Source: Proteobacteria bacterium UBA6920
GTDB lineage: Bacteria; Pseudomonadota; Gammaproteobacteria; SG8-11
NCBI GenBank assembly: GCA_002448875.1
Contig: DKAS01000204.1
Location: 2,143-9,137 of the forward strand
Length of the DNA stretch: 6,995 bases
Direction: 5' to 3'
The stretch's first letter is position 1, and every line of letters starts with the position of its first letter. Both the position numbers and the translations under genes were made by a program. Of the stretch, positions 1 to 6,047 are shown in pieces. The notes under the pieces were generated by a model. The model was given only the letters and a program-made list of their open reading frames with translations. It did not search any database and had not been told where the DNA came from.

Positions 1-213
1 CCCGCCGCTCCTGGCGCAGCCCCGCCGGCGCAACCTACGGCGGAAAATAACGCGGAATCAACGCCGCCCGCGCCTGCAACGCCACCTCGTTCCCCGCAGG
101 AAGTTATGGCGGAGGTCGATGCCTTGAAGTCCCGGACAGCGGACTGGGTCTACGTGATTGCGAAAAACAAAGCGGAAAACCTCACAAAGGAACTGGACGA
201 GTTGCTGGAATAG
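1..213 (+). CDS. C-terminal fragment of a probable DUF4340-type protein (5' truncated by window edge)
   Basis: Frame 1 is open from the first base to a TAG at 211-213, giving the last 70 residues of a protein. The visible part has two sections. Residues 1 to about 32 are a low-complexity linker rich in alanine and proline. The last ~35 residues are a charged, probably folded tail with the pattern DALKSRTADWVYVIAKNKAE followed by NLTKELDELLE. A W-V-Y-x-I segment, then a lysine-containing loop and a terminal L-T-K-x-L-x-x-L-L helix, resembles the C-terminus of DUF4340 proteins. These usually sit beside GldG-like and ABC permease genes of gliding-type transporters. The family call rests only on this short tail and is tentative. 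The coding frame itself is clear, since the codon pattern holds to the stop. The next gene starts 227 bp downstream behind its own candidate promoter, so this gene probably ends its transcription unit. Confidence 0.6.
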   Translation, partial: PAAPGAAPPAQPTAENNAESTPPAPATPPRSPQEVMAEVDALKSRTADWVYVIAKNKAENLTKELDELLE

Positions 214-272
214 GTTTCGCGCGGACGACCTGGCAACCCTCGTTTTCCTTGCCCGGTGAGACCGGTGCAACA

Positions 273-301
273 TTCCGATAGATGGGATGCTGGGGTATAC
301 T
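273..301 (+). promoter_or_regulatory. Candidate sigma70 promoter upstream of the Nudix gene
   Basis: A good -10 hexamer, TATACT (296-301), matches TATAAT at 5 of 6 positions. It lies 17 bp after a weak -35, TTCCGA (273-278, 3 of 6). Transcription would start near 308, right at a perfect 6-bp inverted repeat, ATCCCG-ATGG-CGGGAT (310-325). That repeat could be an operator or a 5' stem-loop. The implied leader before the Nudix start at 441 is about 130 nt. The call is inferred from hexamers only. Confidence 0.35.
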
Positions 302-440
302 GAATAAACATCCCGATGGCGGGATAACAACGCCGGACTCGCCATCACGCAGCTCCCCGCGGCGCGGGCGATCCACGACCGAACGGCGCTTGCCGCCGGC
401 GCGACGTGGCTGTCCAGCCCCGGCCTCGACTGGACCGAAA

Positions 441-1007
441 ATGAATTTTTGCAGCCATTGCGGCGCCGGCGTCAGCCTGCGCATCCCCGAGGGTGACAGC
501 CTGCCTCGCTTCGTCTGCGACCGCTGTCAAACCATACACTACGTCAATCCCAAGGTCGTTACCGGTTGCATACCGGTGTGGCAGGAAAAAATACTGTTGT
601 GCCGGCGCGCTATCGAACCGCGTTACGGTTTATGGACCCTGCCTGCGGGATTTCTCGAAAACGGGGAAACGAGCATGGCCGGCGCCGCCAGAGAAGCCCT
701 GGAAGAAGCCAATGCCGTGGTCGAAGACTTGCGTCTCTACGGTTTGTTCAACCTGCCGCATATCGATCAGATATACATGATGTTCCGCGGCAACCTGCGT
801 CACGGCCAGGCCGCCGCGGGCGCCGAAAGCCTGGAAGTTCAACTGTTCGCCGAAAACGACATCCCCTGGCAGGAGCTGGCATTTCCCGTGGTCGCCGAAT
901 CACTGCGCTTGTTTTTTGCCGACCGCCGCAGCGGCCGCTACGGCATCCACTACGCGGACGTAGTGCGGGACGCGCAACAACGAGTCACCATCACCCGCTA
1001 TCCGTAG
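441..1007 (+). CDS. Zinc-ribbon Nudix hydrolase
   Basis: The 188-residue product begins with a zinc ribbon (C4-x2-C7 and C26-x2-C29). A Nudix fold follows, with the Nudix box from G70 to about A92: G70 and E76, then R84-E85 and E88-E89, which coordinate the catalytic metal. Nudix enzymes cleave nucleoside diphosphates linked to another moiety. The ribbon plus LPAGF-x-E-x-G-E resembles the NudC/ADP-ribose pyrophosphatase branch, but the SQPWPFP motif of true NADH pyrophosphatases is absent (the region reads YGLFNLPH), so the substrate is unknown. The usual glycine near the end of the box is N91, a variation common in this subgroup. The frame is open back to ATG 282, but the extra 53 residues are arginine/proline-rich and family-unlike. 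ATG 441 starts exactly at the ribbon, although its ribosome-binding site is weak. The gene converges on the membrane-protein gene with an 11-bp gap and no obvious terminator between them. Confidence 0.92.
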   Translation: MNFCSHCGAGVSLRIPEGDSLPRFVCDRCQTIHYVNPKVVTGCIPVWQEKILLCRRAIEPRYGLWTLPAGFLENGETSMAGAAREALEEANAVVEDLRLYGLFNLPHIDQIYMMFRGNLRHGQAAAGAESLEVQLFAENDIPWQELAFPVVAESLRLFFADRRSGRYGIHYADVVRDAQQRVTITRYP

Positions 1008-1018
1008 TTTGCTCCCAC

Positions 1019-1285
1019 CTAACCGGACTTGCCCAGCCACTGGCGATGGGCAATTTTTTCCTTGATTTGCTTGCGCAGTGCCAGCCAGCGCGACACCGAA
1101 ATAACCAGCGTTACCGCCGCCGCGATAAACAGCACAACGATCAAGGCCAGCAGGATCAGCGAACCGGTTTGATTGATCACCGGCAACAAACCGGTCAGCA
1201 CCGCCGTCGCCGACGCTGACAAAAGCATATTGTTGGACCACAAGTCCCTTTGCCGCATAAGACTCTGAACATCGTGTTCTGTCAT
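1019..1285 (-). CDS. Small two-helix membrane protein, unknown function
   Basis: The 88-residue product is not one I recognise. Residues 1-19 are polar. Residues about 20-37 form a first hydrophobic segment rich in small residues, and residues 42-65 form a second, strongly hydrophobic segment (LILLALIVVLFIAAAVTLVI). Residues 66-88 are a cationic tail with many Arg and Lys. By the positive-inside rule the tail should be cytoplasmic, and with two helices the N-terminus should be too. There is no cleavable signal peptide. The ATG at 1285 is preceded by GGGG about 9 nt upstream. A good promoter lies at 1340-1369, so the gene can be expressed independently of djlA, which ends 133 bp upstream. Its stop is 11 bp from that of the convergent Nudix gene. 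The coherent membrane topology, a plausible start and a promoter argue for a real gene. Confidence 0.75.
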   Translation of the reverse strand: MTEHDVQSLMRQRDLWSNNMLLSASATAVLTGLLPVINQTGSLILLALIVVLFIAAAVTLVISVSRWLALRKQIKEKIAHRQWLGKSG

Positions 1286-1339
1286 GGCATGTACCCCAAT
1301 TAAATCAATGTTGGATGTATTGGTAATTGTTGTGCGCTA

Positions 1340-1369
1340 ACTATAGATAGGGAGAAGCTCTAATTGCAA
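1340..1369 (-). promoter_or_regulatory. Sigma70-type promoter for the small membrane protein
   Basis: On the minus strand, a -35 TTGCAA (1369-1364; 4 of 6 matches) and a -10 TATAGT (1345-1340; 5 of 6) are separated by 18 bp. Transcription would begin near 1333, giving a leader of about 48 nt before the ATG at 1285. The location between djlA and the small membrane gene, in an AT-richer gap, supports the call. Confidence 0.5.
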
Positions 1370-1418
1370 GCGCTACGACATTCGCAGCAGCGGCGGCAGG
1401 CTATATCCCTACAAGGTG

Positions 1419-2243
1419 TTATTGATTAGAGTCAGAAAATGCGGACCGGTCGGACTGCCGATCGCGCATGATCTTGTCGTAAGCCGCTTGTATTTCCTGA
1501 GCTTTTTCTGTCGCGGAACGTACCAGCTCCGCCGGCATGCCGCGGGCCGCCAGCTTATCGGGGTGGTGCACGCTCATCAGCCGCCGGTATGCGGACTTGA
1601 CTTGCGCATCATCCGCATACTCTTCCACTCCCAGCACCGCATAGGAGTCCGACAAGGGACTGGGTATTCTGAACGTCGTCGGCGCATACTCGCCACGACC
1701 GCCATTAGCGTAGAACTGCTCCGCCAGCAGCAGATCGATGAGATAGTCGATGTCGAACAGTGCCAGCCCCAGCGTCTTGCCGATGGCATGCAACTGCTCC
1801 CGTTCCGTACTGTGCAGATTGCCGTCGGCAAACACCGTGGAAATCTGAATATCGAGAAAAGTCTGCAACAGGCGCCGATTGTCGCCGCATTCGTCACGGA
1901 AATTTTCCAGCACCTGCTGCAAAGGAAATTCCGCCTGCTGGCCTTCATAGAACAGACTCAGCACCGCCTGCCGCTGTTCATCGTTCAGCTGCATGCGATC
2001 CATGATCTGTTGCACCGTAGCTGTTTCCGAAGCGGCGATACGCCCGCTGGTTTTCAGCAGGTAACCCAGCACGGAAAAGGTGGCGGCAAAAAATGCCTGT
2101 GGAATTTTCTGCTCATGACGGAAACGCAAATACTCCCGGCCCAGGGTTTCCAGGTGGTCGACGGCATTCCCCAGCATGGCCGCCAGATGCCAGCCGTGAA
2201 ACGACGCCAGCGAACCGCCGCGTATCTTGTCCCACCAGTTCAT
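1419..2243 (-). CDS. djlA: DjlA-type J-domain co-chaperone (degenerate N-terminal anchor)
   Basis: DjlA is a DnaK co-chaperone whose J domain stimulates the DnaK ATPase; in E. coli it is an inner-membrane protein with the J domain in the cytoplasm. The product has 274 residues, close to the E. coli length. A TerB-like helical domain covers about residues 48-175 (ADGNLHSTEREQL near 139-151). A linker follows, then a C-terminal J domain at about 197-262 with the essential HPD at 227-229 and the family-typical KAQEIQAAYDKI. The N-terminus keeps the family pattern (W near residue 4, G9-G10, then L-G and H30) but has no convincing uninterrupted membrane helix: residues 11-30 include two His, Trp, Asn and Asp. 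Attachment to the membrane is therefore doubtful. The start ATG overlaps the yheU stop by 4 bp, and a strong GGGAGGA ribosome-binding site lies inside yheU. Translational coupling to yheU is likely. Confidence 0.95.
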   Translation of the reverse strand: MNWWDKIRGGSLASFHGWHLAAMLGNAVDHLETLGREYLRFRHEQKIPQAFFAATFSVLGYLLKTSGRIAASETATVQQIMDRMQLNDEQRQAVLSLFYEGQQAEFPLQQVLENFRDECGDNRRLLQTFLDIQISTVFADGNLHSTEREQLHAIGKTLGLALFDIDYLIDLLLAEQFYANGGRGEYAPTTFRIPSPLSDSYAVLGVEEYADDAQVKSAYRRLMSVHHPDKLAARGMPAELVRSATEKAQEIQAAYDKIMRDRQSDRSAFSDSNQ

Positions 2244-2503
2244 TTAACCTGGTCCTCCCTGACTGCCAACGGCAAGGCTCTGGCCTGTTCGTCCGACAGT
2301 AAATTACAACTTTGCGTGTCGTCGTCGTATACGATCAGCACCCGGCCCGAGCGAATTTGCGCCAATACCTGTTCGGTTTTGCTGAACAGCGAGACTTCCT
2401 CACTGCCATAGTCGGTACCGTCGCGAGTGACGAACTCCTGTGCCAGATTACGCAAGGTATCCGGCGCCAGGCTGTCCGGAGGAATCACTATCGCTGTTGA
2501 CAC
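2240..2503 (-). CDS. yheU: YheU-family (UPF0270) conserved protein
   Basis: The 87-residue protein matches the YheU/UPF0270 family, a small cytoplasmic family of unknown function found mainly in gammaproteobacteria. The core IVIPPDSLAPDTLRNLAQEF, then V-T-R-D-G-T-D-Y-G and a later region with V-L-I-V-Y-D and N-L-L, parallels E. coli YheU (I-P-W-x-x-L-S-P-E-T-L, REGTDYG, AVLVWSE). It is about 15 residues longer at the C-terminus than the E. coli protein. The start is taken as GTG at 2503, because a GGAG ribosome-binding site lies 10 nt upstream and the domain begins within a few residues. An upstream in-frame GTG at 2530 would add 9 residues unlike the family. The TGA overlaps the djlA ATG (ATGA). 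The gene follows yceH by 69 bp, probably in the same transcript. Confidence 0.9.
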   Translation of the reverse strand: MSTAIVIPPDSLAPDTLRNLAQEFVTRDGTDYGSEEVSLFSKTEQVLAQIRSGRVLIVYDDDTQSCNLLSDEQARALPLAVREDQVK

Positions 2504-2513
2504 TACTGCCCTA

Positions 2514-2517
2514 CTCC
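2514..2517 (-). promoter_or_regulatory. Ribosome-binding site that sets the yheU start
   Basis: On the minus strand, GGAG at 2517-2514 lies 10 nt before GTG 2503. It supports that start over the GTG at 2530, which lies upstream of this site. Confidence 0.55.
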
Positions 2518-2572
2518 ATCTATATGCCACTGCTATCGCCCTGCGCCGCGTCGTCCGCTGGCCGGGCCGGTC

Positions 2573-3244
2573 CTACTCCGGCTGGGTTTCCCGACTGAGC
2601 AAGGCTTCCAGTCTGGCGACGCGTTCCTCCAGGGTCTGCAGGCGCTGGAGAATATCCACGCCCTGCTCCGGTCGGCTGCCCGTATCGCTGTGGACCACAT
2701 CGCCAGTGGCCATGGCATCCGATCCGTTTTCGCCCAGGGTATGACGAAAGCGATTTTCGCGGCGCCCCGCCTCCCGTGGCAGCTCCTCCACGTAAGACCG
2801 GCCATGATGCTGCTGCAATCCGCTCAATGTCTGCAATACCTCTTCCAGGCTGCCAAACGCATGCATGCGCCCCCCGTGGCTGCGCAATTCTCCCGGAGTC
2901 TGTGCGCCGCGCAGCATCAATTCCGCCAGTAGCGCCAATTGCGCGGGCGTGAACTCCAGTTCCTGACTCAAGGTACCCGCCAGACGGTGACCGTACTTGC
3001 GAACGCGGCCGCCGATGCCAGTCTTGTCCATGACCAAATGCCGGCCGATCAGCCGGCCCAGTGCATTCTGCACGTCCGCTTCGCTGAGATTCATCACTGG
3101 ATCGCGATTCGATTTTTGATTACAGGCGTTGGTCAGGGCATTCAGACTCAGCGGGTAATATTCGGGGGTGGTCATGGCCTTTTCCACCAGGCACCCCAGT
3201 ACTCGCAGCTCGGCGGCATCAAGATTCGCGAAATTATTTTCCAT
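2573..3244 (-). CDS. yceH: YceH-family (DUF480/UPF0502) protein with C-terminal coiled coil
   Basis: The product has 223 residues, close to the ~215 of E. coli YceH. Family hallmarks are clear: LDAAELRVLGCLVEKAMTTP near residues 8-27, N-A-L-T-N-A-C-N-Q-K-S-N-R-D-P-V-M-N-L-S-E near 35-55, and LLRGAQTPGELR-type sequence near 110-121. Known YceH structures have two winged-helix domains, which suggests a DNA- or protein-binding role, but the function is not established. Residues about 197-217 (DILQRLQTLEERVARLEALL) form a short coiled coil, suggesting dimerisation. The linker at 172-196 is polar and probably flexible. ATG 3244 was chosen because GAGG lies 7 nt upstream, overlapping the mnmC stop (TAGAGG), and because the family sequence begins right there. 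The frame stays open to 3295, inside mnmC, but those 17 residues are not family-like. The 10-bp gap after mnmC indicates co-transcription. Confidence 0.95.
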   Translation of the reverse strand: MENNFANLDAAELRVLGCLVEKAMTTPEYYPLSLNALTNACNQKSNRDPVMNLSEADVQNALGRLIGRHLVMDKTGIGGRVRKYGHRLAGTLSQELEFTPAQLALLAELMLRGAQTPGELRSHGGRMHAFGSLEEVLQTLSGLQQHHGRSYVEELPREAGRRENRFRHTLGENGSDAMATGDVVHSDTGSRPEQGVDILQRLQTLEERVARLEALLSRETQPE

Positions 3245-3254
3245 ACCCCTGCCT

Positions 3255-5207
3255 CTAGGGTGACGATTGTAACAGATCACCGCGCCTGGCTGCACGCAGC
3301 AGAAATCTGCCGGGATGCAAGGCAGTTATTATGTCCCATTCCAGGGCGTGGGGCGTGCCGTCCATGCTATCGGCGATAACCGCGGCCGCCGCCATGGCCG
3401 TCACCAGACCGCGTGAACCGTGCCCCAGCGACACGTACAAGCCGCGCTGATACCCGGCCGCAGGATAATGACCGACTGGCCGACCATGGTATAAATCGCG
3501 GTACGCGCTGTGCCACGCCTGCCAATCGGGTACCGGTCCGGCCAGCGGCAGGTGATCCAGGGTGGTGGCCCGCAACGCGGCACGACCCCCATACGGCGAC
3601 GGCAGGGAGACGGCCAACATGGAATTCGCCTGTTGTAAATTGAAATCGTGATCCGCCTGCCGCAATTCGGTCGCGTGGTCATGCTGGTGATAGCTCGCTC
3701 CCGCGCAATAGCCCGCGGCACCCGCCGGGCTCAAATAGCCCTGACCAGTCAGTGGCAGCCGCAATGGCGAGGCTAGCATGTCGCCTGGCAGATAACTTAC
3801 CTGGCCGCGACTGGCGGTCAGCGTGGTGTATTTCAGCGGGGTGAAATTCGCCGCATCCACCCCGTTGGCGATCACCAGCGTGTCGCACTCCAGACTTTCC
3901 CCCGTGGCAAAAACGACGCGCCAGCCACGGGTATCGTGCTCCAGTTCGCGCACCCGTGCCCCGTATCTGACCTGAATACGCGGTGCCTGATCCTGCAGCA
4001 GAGCCTGACACCAGGCAGCCGGATGCAACCAGCCACCCAGCGTGTGCAACAGACCATCGTCGCGCAGATCCACCCCCGCGAGCCCTGCGCTCCTACCGCT
4101 ATCGACGCGCTGCAGCAGCGTCGCCGGCAACTGCAATCGTAATCTGTCGCGCAGGCCGTCCTCGGCCAGCAGTTGCAACACACCGGTGGGATGCCAGCCG
4201 CAGGCCGCTTGTCGCTGCGCCAGACGGCTTAAGCGCTGGACACTGAGGAGAAAGGCCGCCAGGTAAAAACGCGTGGGTAAATCGGCGCTGCGGGCCAGAT
4301 GGGGGTACACCAGACCGGCGGCATTGCCCGACGCGCCACCGGCCAGCTGATCACCGGCTTCGATAAGCTGAATCTGACGACCGCGCATGGCCAGTTCCCA
4401 GGCGACCGCCATGCCGGCAACACCGCCGCCAAGCACCACCACCGGTCGCGTGTCGCTCTCGAACGCTGACAGTGGCTGAAACCAGGGGGGGTGGTCCGGC
4501 GGCGGCGGGGTCGTCGCCATCACCCCGGTGAGTATTTCCCGCTTGCGGCCATGGCCGGCGGCTTTTTCCAGGCGGAACCCCTGCGCCTGCAGGGCCCGGC
4601 GTACCATCCCGGCCACGGTGAAGCTCGCCAGTGTCGTACCCGTCCGACTCAGGGCCGCGATCTGCCGCACCACCTCCTCACGCCAGATGTCGGGATTGCG
4701 ACTGGGCGCGAACCCATCAAGAAACCAGGCATCGACGCCAGCCGTGGCCTGGCGCAAGACCGTCGCGGCTTCACCGTAGGCCAGAGTGAGAATCACACTG
4801 CCCTGCCACAACTCCCGGCGATGGAAGCCGGGAACCGGTTGCGGAAACTCCGCCAACCAGTGTTCCGCCAGGGCATGCAGTTCCGGCCAGGGCGCCAGGG
4901 TACGCCATACCTCCGCGGGCGAAACCACAAACTGATCAAGACTGAAATAGTGCAGCACCGCCCCCGGAGTCCGGGTACGCAGCCAGAGATCCACGGTGGC
5001 CAGAAAATTCAAACCCGTTCCGAAACCGACTTCGCCGATGACGAAGCGCTGCCTGTCGGTCCAGCGTTGCGGCAACCCGTTGCACTGCAAGAAAATGTAA
5101 CGTGATTCCGCTAAACCGTCCTCGTCGCAAAAATAGTGGTCGTCGTGCTGGCGGTGTCGCGGGACATTGCCCGTCCAGGTTAACGGGGCTGGCGGCACAG
5201 TGAGCAT
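3255..5207 (-). CDS. mnmC: Bifunctional tRNA wobble-uridine modification enzyme MnmC
   Basis: MnmC carries out the last two steps of mnm5(s2)U34 synthesis in tRNAs for split-box codons. The C-terminal FAD domain oxidatively removes the carboxymethyl group of cmnm5(s2)U to give nm5(s2)U, and the N-terminal SAM domain methylates that to mnm5(s2)U. The 650-residue product is close to the E. coli 668 and holds both domains. The N-terminal methyltransferase has a SAM loop GEVGFGTGLNF at about 58-68 and WFLDGFAPSRNPDIW at 161-175, with the catalytic-type D164. The Rossmann FAD domain starts at VVVLGGGVAG (256-265, G-x-G-x-x-G), continues through GGASGNAAGLVYPHL (290-304), and ends with GGRAALRATTLDHLPLAGPVPD and the GHGSRG loop. 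ATG 5207 has AGGA 5 nt upstream; an in-frame TTG at 5222 would add only five residues. It is the first gene of the probable operon with yceH, yheU and djlA. No frameshift or missing motif is visible. Confidence 0.97.
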   Translation of the reverse strand: MLTVPPAPLTWTGNVPRHRQHDDHYFCDEDGLAESRYIFLQCNGLPQRWTDRQRFVIGEVGFGTGLNFLATVDLWLRTRTPGAVLHYFSLDQFVVSPAEVWRTLAPWPELHALAEHWLAEFPQPVPGFHRRELWQGSVILTLAYGEAATVLRQATAGVDAWFLDGFAPSRNPDIWREEVVRQIAALSRTGTTLASFTVAGMVRRALQAQGFRLEKAAGHGRKREILTGVMATTPPPPDHPPWFQPLSAFESDTRPVVVLGGGVAGMAVAWELAMRGRQIQLIEAGDQLAGGASGNAAGLVYPHLARSADLPTRFYLAAFLLSVQRLSRLAQRQAACGWHPTGVLQLLAEDGLRDRLRLQLPATLLQRVDSGRSAGLAGVDLRDDGLLHTLGGWLHPAAWCQALLQDQAPRIQVRYGARVRELEHDTRGWRVVFATGESLECDTLVIANGVDAANFTPLKYTTLTASRGQVSYLPGDMLASPLRLPLTGQGYLSPAGAAGYCAGASYHQHDHATELRQADHDFNLQQANSMLAVSLPSPYGGRAALRATTLDHLPLAGPVPDWQAWHSAYRDLYHGRPVGHYPAAGYQRGLYVSLGHGSRGLVTAMAAAAVIADSMDGTPHALEWDIITALHPGRFLLRAARRGDLLQSSP

Positions 5208-5289
5208 ATTTTTCCTGAACAATAATGCAGCAAATGATTTCCGATGATTGTTATAGATATTGACAGAGATTCCGAAAGTTGATCCTCAT

Positions 5290-5298
5290 CTATTCACA
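5290..5298 (+). promoter_or_regulatory. DnaA-box-like site, one mismatch
   Basis: CTATTCACA differs from the consensus TTATNCACA only at its first base. It lies 190 bp from the perfect box in the same intergenic region and same orientation. A GATC is nearby at 5281-5284. Confidence 0.35.
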
Positions 5299-5396
5299 CA
5301 GCGGTCGGGTAGTGTCATGGTTTGGCCACAAAGCTGTCAAATTTCACGGCAGACGCTATAAAAATCAGCTATCTATCTGTTTTTAATGACATTTGG

Positions 5397-5421
5397 AAAA
5401 TGATGAATACGTAATCATTTT
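5397..5421. repeat. Perfect 8-bp AT-rich inverted repeat
   Basis: AAAATGAT (5397-5404) and ATCATTTT (5414-5421) are perfect reverse complements around a 9-nt spacer. The low GC of the arms makes a strong RNA terminator unlikely, and an operator-type dyad or an easily melted segment is more plausible. A perfect TTGACA (5420-5425, plus strand) overlaps its right end, but no matching -10 follows. Confidence 0.5.
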
Positions 5422-5479
5422 GACACGAAGCCAGCAAAAACGGGCTGATAGTGGCTTGTTCTGCAATCCGTCCACAAAG

Positions 5480-5488
5480 TTATCCACA
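5480..5488 (+). promoter_or_regulatory. Perfect DnaA box TTATCCACA
   Basis: TTATCCACA is the high-affinity DnaA box consensus. It is followed by GG and a GATC (5490-5493), much like the flank of box R1 in E. coli oriC, and is preceded by TCCACAAAG (5471-5479). The neighbouring genes are not the usual oriC neighbours, so the site could serve an origin, DnaA-dependent regulation or DnaA titration. A single 9-mer can also occur by chance. Confidence 0.5.
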
Positions 5489-5550
5489 GGATCTGGGGAA
5501 AACTCAGTAGAAACTGTAAAATCCCTGGCCACTCCCGGCCTGGCGAATCT

Positions 5551-5796
5551 TTAATCCCTGCGGTAATCGTGGGGTGGCATTTGCAGGTAATAACCTTGAT
5601 CTTTGAGCCGCTCGATCACCTCGGTGACATCGGCTTGCGCCAGTTTGCGCTCCGGGGACAAAGTCAAATTCATTACCTGGGCAAGGTGGCCCAGCAGGGC
5701 GCGCAGCTTTTCCGGCAAATCCTCCGGTGATTTACCGGCGGCGATATAGAGATAGCATCCCTCTTTCTTTGCGCTTTTATAAACGACACAGTCCAT
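5551..5796 (-). CDS. ycgL: YcgL-domain protein
   Basis: The 81-residue product matches the YcgL domain, a small gammaproteobacterial family of unknown biochemical function. Family features are MDCVVYKS-x-x-K at the start, CYLYI at 14-18, L-P-E-K-L near 27-31, the A-D-V-x-x-V-I-E-R-L-K segment near 55-65, and D-Q-G-Y-Y-L-Q-M-P-P at 66-75. These parallel the E. coli FCVIYRSSK, TYLYV and EQGYYLQLPP. I chose ATG 5796 because the conserved domain begins there. It has no clear Shine-Dalgarno sequence, only AAAGTTAAAGCT. The frame is open upstream to a TTG at 5883. The nearest extension reads ILKVKA, which resembles the ILKSKS before MFCVIYRS in the annotated E. coli protein, so a longer form cannot be excluded. 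The remaining extension is not family-like. The C-terminus is short, ending just after MPP-HDYRRD. Confidence 0.88.
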   Translation of the reverse strand: MDCVVYKSAKKEGCYLYIAAGKSPEDLPEKLRALLGHLAQVMNLTLSPERKLAQADVTEVIERLKDQGYYLQMPPHDYRRD

Positions 5797-5807
5797 AGCT
5801 TTAACTT

Positions 5808-5836
5808 TTAATATTTTCTTATTGTTTTTTTTGGAA
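5808..5836 (-). promoter_or_regulatory. Candidate ycgL promoter with a very short leader
   Basis: On the minus strand, a weak -35 TTCCAA (5836-5831) and a -10 TATTAA (5813-5808, 4 of 6) are 17 bp apart, with an A8 run in the spacer. A start near 5801 would put the ATG at 5796 only about 5 nt into the message. That would fit the missing ribosome-binding site. AT-rich sequence makes chance matches likely. Confidence 0.22.
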
Positions 5837-6047
5837 TTTTCACCCCTGCACCAGGCCCAGTGGCGACCGGTGGCGGGAATCAACGACTTACTTTACCACG
5901 CTTTGTCCCGGGATCGCGCCTCCCCAGCCACCGGCCGGCTTCGGAGACCGGTTGGTTTGCGGAAGCAGTTCACATTTTTGTTGCCTGCAACGTCAATGAT
6001 TGTGGCCGCGCGCCGATCACAGTTTTCGGTGAGCAGAATTGTGTTAC

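Larger units (their letters stand above)
5208..5550. other. AT-richer intergenic region between ycgL and mnmC
   Basis: These 343 bp hold no gene I can support. The sequence is visibly more AT-rich than its surroundings, most strongly at about 5340-5425. It contains a perfect DnaA box (5480-5488), a one-mismatch box (5290-5298), a weaker TTGGCCACA (5322-5330), and two CCACAAAG repeats (5326-5333, 5472-5479). It also has an AT-rich inverted repeat (5397-5421) and five TGACA/TGTCA pentamers between 5261 and 5425. The mnmC promoter should lie here on the minus strand, and TATAAC (5255-5250) is a possible -10. I could not pair it with a convincing -35. A perfect TTGACA on the minus strand (5340-5335) likewise lacks a good -10. 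The 3' side of ycgL has a GGCC-6-GGCC hairpin (5527-5540), too short to call a terminator. Confidence 0.5.

Noticed and set aside
85..92. Nudix-box asparagine (N91 in place of glycine, encoded near 711-713) and similar single-residue oddities as evidence of inactivation
   Set aside because: The metal-binding glutamates are intact, and the E-E-A-N-A ending is common in this Nudix subgroup, so loss of activity is not implied.
282..440. N-terminal extension of the Nudix protein from ATG 282
   Set aside because: The extra 53 residues are arginine/proline-rich and unlike the family, and the zinc ribbon starts exactly at ATG 441. A promoter -10 at 296-301 would also lie inside the extension.
566..1219. 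Plus-strand open frame (217 codons) overlapping the Nudix gene and the small membrane gene
   Set aside because: It is arginine/glutamine-rich, out of frame with the Nudix box, and runs over two better-supported genes.
1416..2411. Long plus-strand open frame (331 codons) opposite djlA and yheU
   Set aside because: It is antisense to two clearly recognisable genes, shows no family motif, and runs across both of them as expected for a frame kept open by GC-rich coding on the other strand.
4491..5105. Plus-strand open frame (204 codons) opposite the MnmC methyltransferase domain
   Set aside because: The minus strand carries intact MnmC motifs throughout. The antisense product is low-complexity and has no plausible start context.
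5420..5450. Perfect TTGACA on the plus strand as a promoter
   Set aside because: No acceptable -10 lies 15-19 bp downstream, and it would point at the 3' end of ycgL in antisense.
5527..5540. Terminator after ycgL (GGCC-6-GGCC)
   Set aside because: The stem has only 4 bp and is followed by a broken ATTTTA rather than a T-run.
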